64,000 nucleotides of DNA from Oikopleura dioica (Eukaryota; Chordata; Appendicularia; Copelata; Oikopleuridae), in contig OU015569.1 of assembly GCA_907165135.1 (NCBI GenBank), positions 12,090,501-12,154,500 on the forward strand. Reading direction: 5' to 3'. Below are positions 30,075 to 40,000 of the stretch, in pieces (position 1 is the stretch's first letter; each line of letters begins with the position of its first letter). Position numbers and translations under genes: made by a program. The notes beneath the pieces are model-generated. The model saw nothing but the letters and a program-made list of their open reading frames with translations. It ran no database searches and was not told the origin of the DNA.

Positions 30075-33000
30075 ATGACGCAGGCGAGGAAAGAGGGCCA
30101 GGGTCAGGCAAGGGAACGCAACGTTCAAGTAAAGAGCTGAAAGTAGTGACAGTTTAACTCGATCCCGAACCACAGGCAAAGTACTCGCTGGAGCCGAACC
30201 CGCTGCTCGCCAAGCTCAACCCCAATCACGGCACATGGGAGCGCATCGAAGAACTCGTCCACTTAATGAAGGTAAAGCTGGGTCATTTCGGCGGCTTGCG
30301 GAATTGACGTCACTCGCGGACGAATTAACCTTTCTTTACTTTGGTGTTATTTTAGGACCCGTGCACCGGCGTGCCCCTCAGAGCGGTCAAGAGCTTCCTC
30401 TCCAGAATACCAGACGTGTTCACCGGCGAGGACCTTGTTCAGTGGCTGCGCAAGTCATACGGCGTCGACTCAAACGATGAAGCCGTCCATTTAGGTGAGT
30501 CAACTCGAATTCAAGAACTTAAAGTCTCGATCTGGTCCCGGCAACCTGAGTAAAAAACCTGAGTCAGGGTTTGAAAGAGCTAATGAAAATTCCAGAGAGA
30601 GGGTTTTTATCCAAACTCTTTCAAACCCTGACTCAGGTTTTCTACTCAGGTAATCTGATCCGCTGATTATTAAGGGACTCTGATCGCCTGCCACGGCTAC
30701 TTTTACGCCATCGACGAGCACGTGATCACGCTCAAAGACGACAACTCTTTCAACAGATTTCAGGTACCTACAATTAGGAGTACAGACACTGTAAGTTTAA
30801 TTTTGTAGCACGAGAAGTACTGGCCGAGCAAAGGCTGGGAGCCGGATCAAGCATCTTACGCGATCTATTTGATAAAAAGATCATTTTCAACCAAGGTAAA
30901 TCAATAAGAAAGTGAGCCTGGAATAATATGCACGCGCCGGCGGACTATCTTCATTACGGATAAACTATCAATTATTCAAATAAGGAACCAAAACTCGATT
31001 TATCAAAAGTCGAGTTAATCCGTTATCTACTACTAGTAGAGCTACGGTCACCTTATTCTAGAGTCTAATATTCAGAGCCTTAGTTTTACGAAGCTGGGCT
31101 CGGCAACCTGTGTAGAAAACCTGAGTCAGGGTCTGAAAGCTTATTATTCGAGATTTTTCAGACCCTGAGTCAGGTTTTCTACACAGGTTGCCGAGCCCAT
31201 TTAGGAAAAAAAAAATATCCTTTTTCGACTCTGAAAACCCCAAAATTGACTTTAAATAATGGAAAAGTGGAATGAAATCAAAATGCGATAGAGGGCCACA
31301 CTCGTCCCTGGAGAGCGGGATAATGTTTCTGTCGAAATTATCTTTAATGTGTTCGTAATTAGGCGCGGCTCGAACTTGGCGACTACGAAATCGATAACCT
31401 CTCTCGGCTGCAGCGGGTGCTCTCACGCGACTGGGATCGGCTTGTGTCGACGGCCGAGAGTCTCTCCCGCGTCGAAAAGCGAAAGGACAAATCCGACCGA
31501 AAGCTTCATGAATGTCAAGAACGCGCGTTTTGGAACATACACAGGTCTCCTTTCCCTTTCAAAATCGGAAGTTGAGGGCTAGGCAATCTGTGCAGAAAAC
31601 CTGACTCAGGGTCTGAAAGATTCTTAATTCGATTCTTTTAAAAATCGAAGCCGCGAAGCGGCTTTGCCAAAATTCGAAAATAGACTTGAATAATCATCAT
31701 GCTTTTTTCTATTAAACCCTGAGTCAGGTTTTTCCAAAGCATAGAGCCAATTCTAAGGCCCCTCAAAAATGATGGAATTTTCAGACCTATGCCTGGCCAG
31801 GCGAACACTTCCGAGCAAGACATGAAGAAACGCGTTAGAAACAACCGAATGGCTTCGAAGTAGGTGTTTTATTCCAGAGAAGCTTTCTTTTTTTTTAATG
31901 CTTCTCTGGAGGAGATATTTTTGGTATTTTGAGCAGGCAAATACCAGTTAGTAGTAGTGTTTAGATAAAGATGAGAAATGAGACATTTTTATCGTCAATT
32001 TTGGATTAACGGTGATTAAAGGACTTACAGTGACCAGATGGCGACAATGGGACCAAGCGAGCGAATCGAAATGAAGCAGAAAGACATTAGGTACTACTCA
32101 ATGAAAAATTGACTAATCGATAATTTTTCAATTTCAGGCGGCTCGAGCTCGAGAAGGACGCGTTGGAGAAGGCCCTGATCAAACCGTGCCACAGATTTTC
32201 AAAAGCCATCGAGACCCTCATCAGGTGGCCAGTTCTGTTTCTGCAGCGCTGTTTCGTAATCCTTGATTTCAGTTATTGCGACGCGCGAGAACGAATCGAC
32301 CCTCTTCTGCCACACTCCGCGCTGTCTGGTTACAATTCCTGGTCTTCCCGCGACCAGAGTGCCTTAGAAAGGACCGTGCTCTACTTTTGCTCGTCAAAAA
32401 GGGGATTTCGTAGTGACACCCTTTTTTTTTTGGTCGCAAAAGTGGAGCTCTGAAAAAGTGAACCGTTAAAATGGAAAAATGGACTGGCCGATTTGCTGCG
32501 AAATCAGTTCGGACAAGAAGCATTCGCCAAATTCCTCAAGTCAGAGTATTCGGGCGAGAACTTGACCTTCTGGCTCCACACAAGGCGTTACAAAAGTGCA
32601 CCAGGTAAACTTCAAAATTCAAAACCGGCCGAAAAAACTGCTCTCTTTCAGTTTCCCGGCACCGCGTCATAGCCCGCGCTATTTACGAAAGACACATTTC
32701 TGACGAGTGTCAAGAACCGGTGAATTTGCCACAAGCCGATCGAAGAAAAATCGCCAGATCGCTCGAATCGGAAGAACCTTTGACGAGATTCCTCTTCGAC
32801 GACGCCGCCGAGGAACGAGTGCTTAATTTTTTGTGTCACATCTGCCCTCATTAACCTGAGTCAGGATCTCAAGGGCTTAAATGAAAAGCCGCGTAGCGGC
32901 TTTTTAATTATCGAAGCCGCGAAGCGGCTTCGCCAATTTTCAAAATGGATTAAATTTTGAAAGATAATTTGCGAAGCCGCTTCCCGGCTTCGTTTTTGAA

Positions 33001-33256
33001 AAAGCCGCTACGCGGCTTTTCATTTATCCTCTTCAGAAACTGACTCAGGTTTTCCACACAGGTTGCTCAGCCCAGATTCGCATATTTCTCATTGTATCAA
33101 ATTTTTACATATAAGTTAAATTTCCACCTTGGCATCAAATTGATAAGCACGGGCCAGCACATTTTCCGGCTGATGAAAGCGGACTCCTACAAACGCTTCC
33201 TGAACTCGGCAATTTACCAAGAAATGCTGGACAACGTGAAAGTGAAGCTCGCCTGA
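30075..33256 (+). CDS. R7-family regulator of G-protein signalling (RGS6/7-like), 466 aa
   Basis: Thirteen exons: 30075-30128, 30176-30271, 30356-30494, 30675-30763, 30809-30895, 31363-31544, 31785-31859, 32031-32090, 32138-32224, 32273-32392, 32459-32604, 32652-32818, 33158-33256; phases close to 467 codons, matching vertebrate RGS7 length. Order: DEP (about 50-125), DHEX linker ([18 protein letters not shown]), GGL (about 250-310, binds G-beta-5), RGS domain (about 335-455, [15 protein letters not shown] and [14 protein letters not shown]). It should accelerate GTP hydrolysis by Gi/o alpha subunits at membranes of excitable cells. Choices: the donor at 32393 gives EPLKW continuity, and the acceptor CCAG at 33157 gives DAAEERHIF as in the family. 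Five introns carry family A or other foldbacks. Confidence 0.9.
30533..30661. mobile_element. family A foldback, simple form
   Basis: In RGS intron 3. CCCGGCAACCTGAGTAAAAA at the left; arms lack the GCCGC hairpins and have a loop of about 30 bp. Confidence 0.75.
31096..31199. mobile_element. family A foldback, minimal form
   Basis: In RGS intron 5. A near-perfect foldback with GGGCTCGGCAACCTGTGTAG ends and a loop of only about 15 bp; probably one of the youngest copies. Confidence 0.8.
31577..31740. mobile_element. family A foldback, decayed
   Basis: In RGS intron 6. The left end GGGCTAGGCAATCTGTGCAG is recognisable; the right end lacks the CCGAGCCC terminus. Confidence 0.6.
32851..33075. 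mobile_element. family A foldback, full compound form
   Basis: In RGS intron 12. It lacks the outer left GGCTCGG but keeps CACAGGTTGCTCAGCCCAG at the right. Confidence 0.7.
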
Positions 33257-33587
33257 ACAAGACCCTGTTTTTGACCGAAACACGTGACCTCAACAAAACG
33301 TCTTTCAACCACTCACAAATCATCAGCAGCTACAGAACTCGACTCTTCCTTCCTCAAAACAACAAAAAAAGAACACTTCTTTGAAATTTAAATTCAATAA
33401 TTTCTAATTTCCAATTCACTGCACATTTTGAAAAAGAAAAAGAAATAGTTTCATTTTTTGCGCTCTGTAAATTGCAAATCTTAGAATTAAAAAAGAATCT
33501 TTAAAAAATTTCTTTCTTCGTATTTTTTGGCGAAAATTACTTAAAAAAAAGCGTTCATGATAAAAATCCCTTTGACCGAAGCAGCCT

Positions 33588-33715
33588 GGGCTCGGCAACC
33601 TGAGTAGAGAACCTGAGTCAGGGTCTGAAAGATCAAAAATGAAAAGCCGCAAAATTATCATTCAATTTTATTGCGGCTTTTCATTTTGATCTTTCAGACC
33701 CTGACTCAGGTTTGA
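33588..33715. mobile_element. family A foldback
   Basis: Between the RGS and kinase-protease genes. The left end is complete (GGGCTCGGCAACCTGAGTAG), the right end is cut after CAGGTTTG, and the inner part keeps only AAAGCCGCAA. Confidence 0.7.
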
Positions 33716-33904
33716 CAAGAAGGAAGAGGGGCAATAATCAGCGCGCTTATGCTCGTCAGTAAGATCGTAAAAACGAAGCCAAAAAGCGGAATCAGAAGAG
33801 TTTTATGATCTGCGCGTAAAATCGGCGGAGCGAGCATCATTTCAAAAATAAACTTCTTTTCTTGTTGATTATTATTTCTTTCGAGAAATCATTACAAACA
33901 GCTG

Positions 33905-36794
33905 ATGGATCGAGCAATCGAATTGAACAAAAGAATCTGTTCTTTGGTCGAGCTTCTGGGAGGCGAAGGAATTCCGATTGTTCTTGATCGAGTCGGCGGC
34001 GATTCCGGCCAAAAGACGGCAGGTTTCCAAGAGGCTTCTGTTGAAGAGAAAATGGACGAGACAAGTCAAGAATCTGAGGAGTATTACGAATCTGATGAAT
34101 TTTCTGACTCTGACGAGTCTTATGAGTACGAAGAAGTATTGACGCATCCAGAAGAATTGACAAGAGAAGCTGTTGAGAAATGGCTGGAAGAGTTTCAAAA
34201 GAAATTGAAGAGAAAAACGAGCAGAGATGATTTGGACAGGTTGATTTTGTCGATGGACAGAATGCAGTTTGAAAATGATCAGTGTGGTCGATGGGAGGAG
34301 GTCATTTTTGAACATGGAACAGGAAAGCTGTCTGGAACTAACTTTTGGGGAGAGAAAGTTCAGGAAGAATGGAGAGTAACTTCATTTCAAAAAATGATTC
34401 TTTCGAGAAATCCAGATTTCGAAGGACGAATAATTCAACGTTCAGAATTAAAAGAAGAAACCGGAGAATGGATTCTTGATGAATCTTTTCAGCAAATTTC
34501 AGCGGGAGGAGAAGCGATTGTTTTTGAAGAAAAATTCGGAGAATTGGAAGTGGCCGTTCGCGTTCAGGCTTTTGATCCCGCCCTATTTGTGGGGAATGAA
34601 GAATTGGAGTTTGGAATTCATCTTGCAAAAGGTAATTTTTGGCGTTTATCTTAAATAGGAAAAACTAAGGATTGATCGTAACAAAAAGGTTTGGTTAAGG
34701 AGGGATCACAACACTAAGGATTTTCCAAGGATGGAACGTAACAAAGATGATTTACTTGGGCCAAACCAAAATCAGGAAGTATAAAGATGGGAAGTGACAA
34801 AAAAGGAAGTAATATTTTTGGAATGGGTTTTCATTGGCCGGTAGGCCAAATGCAGCGATCTTATTGGTCTTCAGAAAATGCACTTCCTTTTTTGTCGCTT
34901 CCTATCTTTATACTTCCTTTTTTTAGTTTGTGCCATTTACTTACGATGGAAAGAATTATTTGGAAACTTCGATTTTTCAAGTGCAATTTTAAGGGTGTTA
35001 GCGGCCTACCCGCCTAAAGAAACCCCCCTTAAAATGAAGCTCTCGGCCCCTTCTAAAGTGTTGTGATCCCTCTTTAACCAAACCTTTTTGTTACGATCCT
35101 TCCTCAGTTTTTCCAAAATAAGATAAATGCCAATTTTTATTTTTTCATATTTTTTTATTATTCTTTAGAATACGAAATCGCCCATTACTACGAAAAAGAC
35201 GACGCCCGAATGATTCCTTTCCACAAAAACGTGATCAAAAATTTCTGCAACATCGAAGTCTTTTTGAGCAGCGACTTGGAGAAAGAAGACTGTGTTGGAT
35301 GGATCACGATAATGGAGAAATGCGACTCGGATTTGAGAAGCAAATTGAAGAATAATGAGTTGAATTTGGAAGAAAGGAAGAAAATTGCGATTGGCGTACA
35401 AGAGGGATCGGAGTATTTGGAGAATATTGGAATTTATCATTACGATGAGAAGCCAGAAAATGTCCTTTTGAAAAATGGAGAAGCCAAATGGATCGATTTC
35501 AGCATTATTCAGGAAGAGACTGGACTAGAGAGTTATCGGGAGATGGGTTACGCGAGGAGAGGAAGCAGATTTAGAAAAGGCAACTGTTTATGTAAGTTTT
35601 GAGCTTGTTGAAAAATTCTCGAATTTTATCTTTTTTTCGTAGATGCTGGGTCACCTGCCTTTTCTTATAGCCAGCAGATAGGCGGAGAATACGGAGTCGA
35701 TTTCTCTCGTCCTCATATTTTGATTCTTTGCGATTGGAAGACAGCCTGGACTCTTTTATTCAAACCAATCGAAGAAGAAGAAAGAGAAATCATCAAAAAA
35801 GAACTTGAGGTAAGTTTTTACTTTTTATAAAAGAAAATATTCTTTCTAAGACTTGCAATGCTGACTGGCTCTCAAACGAAGAAATACCATCAATCTCAAA
35901 AATCCAAAGCTTGTCAAAAATCATTTCTCTAAAAAGCGCGTCTTCTGATTTTTGCCTGGACGACCCAAATCTAACGAAATCAACTGCAATGGCCAGTCTG
36001 AAACAAAAACTGACAAAACAGATAAATTTCGATTTCAAAAATGTGACGAAGAATGTTTTAAACCAAAAAGAAAGCGATCTTTGTGTACCTATTTCTGTTT
36101 CGGTGCTTTTGAGATGGGCACTCAAAAATGATTTGAAAATTGAAGATTCTAAAATGGAAAGATTTTTTACTCTGGAAAAAATCTTCACAAATTTGACAAT
36201 GGTGATTTATCCGCGGAGTTTGGCTGGCTTCAATCTCAATCCGAAAAAAGAAGAACAAAAATTTCAAAACAACGAAATTGAAATGCTTCTCAGAAGATTG
36301 AAATTCAAGACTTATTTGAATAAAAGTGGATGGCAAGTTATAAAAGGAAGCACAAGCGACGCGATCAATGCCAGTTTCGATTTCGAGCAAGGTAAAGAAT
36401 CCAAAACTAAAAATCAAATGAAATTAAAAATTCAGTCCTCCTCCATGGCAACTTCGTCTTCTCTCGTCCCCTAACCGTCACCGGCGTTTATCCAAATCCG
36501 GACTCTTCAATGATTTTCCACCAAATGGTGCTGGACCGAATCGAAAACTCCGAATTCATTCTCCAAAACACTCTCATCGACCATTCCGGCTCTCAAATCA
36601 GAATTCCAGTTTCAAGAGAATTCTACGCTTCGTACGAAATGATGGAAGACTGTTACAACAGCTACCAAGATTTCGTCTATTATGGAGACAACAACGAGTT
36701 TCTTGAGTTAGTGAACGAAAATTTCAACATGGAAACAGAAAAATGGTATCTTCTGCCTCAAGCTTATTCAATCACTCTGACTAGAACTCGATGA
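33905..36794 (+). CDS. protein kinase-like + papain-like fusion, 738 aa
   Basis: Exons 33905-34631, 35169-35591, 35643-35809, 35851-36391, 36436-36794 close in phase. Residues 50-80 are acidic. A kinase-like domain spans about 195-430: glycine loop SAGGEAIVF (199-207); beta-3 VAVRVQ with Arg219 where the ATP-anchoring Lys is expected; catalytic loop HYDEKPEN (333-340; Arg of HRD is Tyr, but D335, K337 and N340 are kept); DFS (352-354) for DFG; GSPAFSYSQQ in place of the APE segment. The C-terminal half (about 500-738) has Cys517 at a helix start (LCVPISVSVLL), His648 (FHQMVLDR) and Asn664 (FILQNT), an order and spacing like papain-fold cysteine peptidases. That assignment is motif-level inference. 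CAG six bases before the ATG could be a trans-splice acceptor. AATAAA at 36802. A truncated inverted copy lies at 63075-63510. Confidence 0.7.
34660..35112. mobile_element. inverted-repeat element with nested family B copy, intron 1
   Basis: Ends AAGGATTGATCGTAACAAAA / TTTTTGTTACGATCCTTCCT and GGTTTGGTTAAGGAGGGATC / its inverse define a foldback of about 450 bp. A family B copy (34755-34928, CCAAACCAAAATCAGGAAGT to its inverse) sits inside it. Both lie in intron 1 of the kinase-protease gene. Confidence 0.65.
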
Positions 36795-37039
36795 CTGAAA
36801 AAATAAACATTCCTTTATTAAAAACACGTGATCGTGAAAATAAAAATTGTGAAAATTATTTTCATTTTTTTACATTTTGCAGTAGACAATCACTGAAGCG
36901 GCGGAGAGAGAGCTCCTGTCCAGAAACCAACCAGAACAGAAACAGCTATTTTGCTCTTTGTTTTATTATGGATGTACAGTTTGAAGAGATTGCGGCAGGT
37001 GGTAGGACAAGTGAAAGAAGCAGATTTACAAAAGGGGGA
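36795..37039. other. convergent 3' spacer
   Basis: The region between the stop codons of the kinase-protease gene (+) and lectin gene (-). The first 50 bp, with AATAAA and AAACACGTGATCG, are duplicated near 63010-63070. Confidence 0.5.
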
Positions 37040-40000
37040 TTAGACTTGGCAAATGTAGCGGAACTCGCGGTCGCATTTTGAGGGGTACCATTTGTAGCCG
37101 AACTGCAGGCCCGCGGACTGGATGCACCGCTCCGAGCGCTAGAATCGTTGAAAAAAGGGGATGAGTGGTGGAACTTACTGTGGGGCGGATTTCTCCGTAC
37201 CAGTTTTGGAAAGAGCTGTCCGTGACGGTCGTGTTGTCCACCCAGCTGAGACGGTCGCTCTCTTTGTCCAGCGACAATCCAACCCAGTAGGAAGTGTCCT
37301 GAACAGTTATTTCAATCAGTTCTGTTAAAAACCTGAGTCAGAGTTTTAAGCTGCTCAGCAGAAAGCCGCGTTGCGGCTTCGAAAAATAACCATTTGAATT
37401 TTCTAAAACAATCGAAGCCGATTCGTAGAGAGGGGTTATCATTCGAGCCTTTGATTCGAGCCATCCATTATCTCTAGAATCTTTGCTAGTGGTTAGGGTA
37501 AGGGACTGAAAGCCCCCTGGTTTAGGCCTTAGGAGGGGGGTCCCGGGGGCGTAGTCCCCTGGGTTAGGTTTAGGAATAGGGGCAGCTCGAATGATAACCC
37601 CCTACTACCAGCCGATTTGCGGCTTCGTATTTGTTAAAGCCGCAAGGCGGCTCTCTGTTGAGCATTTTCAAACCCTGACTCAGGTTTTTAACGATGGTTG
37701 TCGACTGGAATTTCAGTCAATTCGAAGATAATTGCCATCTAGCTTGACTTACATAAGAGCTGCCTCTGATCAAATTCGTAATAAACAACATCGTGTCCTC
37801 GTCCTTGATCACCGCCAAAGATCCGCCCTGTCTGTTACATCTCTGCTCGGCCGCCTCCCACGAGCGCTTGTCCTTGCTCAAGTTGAAGCAGAAGCTTCCT
37901 TTCTTTTTCCCGTGGCCGGCGCACCGGAATCGCGCGTCTTTAATCAATTTCTTTGAGCATTTTTGAACTCGGAAAGAGCTTCACTTACTTTGTAAGCGAT
38001 GCTTCGTAAAGTGCGCCACTGCTGCGTTGCTGGAAATCGACTCGGCCTGGGCGTTGAGGCGTTTTTCGTGCTCTTGGATTAGAGCTTCGTCGCGGCTTTT
38101 CCATTCCAGCAGTTTCTAAAGCAATCTTTGAAAAATTGTAAAATCAGAGAATTGACCCCCTATCTGGGCTCGGCAACCTGTAAGAAAAGCTTGAGTTAGG
38201 GTCTGAAAAATCAAAAAGAAAAGCCGTGTAGCAAGAATTTGAAAATTGACTAGAATGCTAACATTGCGAAGCCGCTTCGCGGCTTCGTTTAAAAGAAAGC
38301 CGCTACGCGGCTTTTCATTTGTGAACTTTCAGACCCTGACTCAGGTTTTCTACACAGGTTGATGAGCCCAGGTTATCAGCTGTGTTGACAAAAATGTGTT
38401 GACAAACGACTATTTGAAAATTATACGTATTAGCTTTTGATGAGTTGTGGCTGGAGAAAGAATAAAGAAATTATTGGTTCCTTTCGAAAAGTGGTCAGAG
38501 TCTGTCAAGGCGGAATTTCGAACGGCGCCAGGAAGAGTGATTGACGGGCGACGCACGAAAAGGGGATGGAAATTGAATTAGACACTGGAAAACGGATGGA
38601 ATCAACGAGGACTATTCAGATTTTTACTTCGAATTCTGCAAGACACAAAAGTTCTTACTTTTGGGTTGTGTTGAAAACCTGAGTCAGATTTTCTGTCCAC
38701 GGATTTTTTCATGCTCAGGACCCTGACTCAGGTTTGCACACAGGTTGCAGAACTCAGCTGAAGGCTGGGCACGGCAACCTGTGTAAATCCTGAGTCAGGG
38801 TCTGAAAGATCTCTAATAAAGGGATTCAGACCCTGACTCAGGTTTTCTTTACAGATTACCGAGCCCATATCTTACCTTGACTTCGTGCTGGTATTCAGAA
38901 ACGACGCTCAAAATCTGCTGTCTCTCGTCTTTTAGTTTCTGAACTTCGATCGCCAAAAACTCATTTTCTTCCTTTCGCGATTTCAATTCCAACGCCATGG
39001 TCGATTTCTCCGAAAGAACGAGATCCATTCTCAACTGCTGCTGAATAATCGCCTGGCCGATTGCCGGAGGAATGTCGCACTCGCAATTTTTTCCGTTTTC
39101 CGATTTCTCCGTTTTTAAAAGCTGCTCTTCGAAATCCGGCAGTTTTTTCAGCGTCGTCGAGTTCGTTTTTCGCTTTGGAAAGTCGCCGAAATTCTGCTTG
39201 AGCGAAATTTCCTGGATCTGGTCTGAAGGGGACTCATCAGAAGCTACTAATTAGGGCGATTCACGGGCATTTGTCAAGTCGGGCAATTAAATTTAGGATT
39301 AAGAAATTCAAGATCAAGTTTAACCACTCTGAGCCTGGGAAGAAAAGGGGGGACAAAATGAGACTTTTCTGCAAAAAAAAAAGGATTGGCATTTTAAATT
39401 GCCTGCCTCAAAGTATTTTTAATAAATTGATCAAGTCGATGATTAGCTCTGGCGAGAAGATGAGTCCCGGTGTCTAGGATGTAGACTTGGTTCTTTTCTA
39501 ATTTCTCCACTCGATGGGAAACGTCGTTCTTGATGATTGTGTCTCTGATCATTTCCGAGGTTCTGTTACCAGATGTTCTATATGAGCAGCTCTAGAACTG
39601 CTCTGAATGACTAAATTACTGATCGAAAATCTGTTCCTTTGCAAGTCGCGTTCGAAAACCTCGATCGCTTCGGCAATCTGGCGCATGAGCTCGCTCCTCA
39701 GCGTCGTCATGTTTCTGTAGATCGCGCTTTCCAAAGTAAAGTTCATCCCTTCCGCGGAAAGGGCAGGTACAGTCACTTCGCTCTGTTCGCTTTCGCTCAG
39801 TTTGGGGATGATTGGCATCGAGTTTCTGACCGTTCGGGCTTTATGACGCGATCTTAATTGCAAAAATCAAATTTTCATACTGTGGTGAAAACCTGAGTCA
39901 GGGTCTGAATGAGATTACATGACAAGCCGCGTAGCGGCTTTTTAAAGAACGAAGCCCCGAAGCGGCTTCGCAAAATTACTTTTCAAATCAATTTTTAAAT

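Noticed and set aside
30075-33256. Reading the RGS exon 10 on through 32400-32455
   Set aside because: It inserts low-complexity sequence and a stop before the RGS domain; the donor at 32393 gives the family-like junction.
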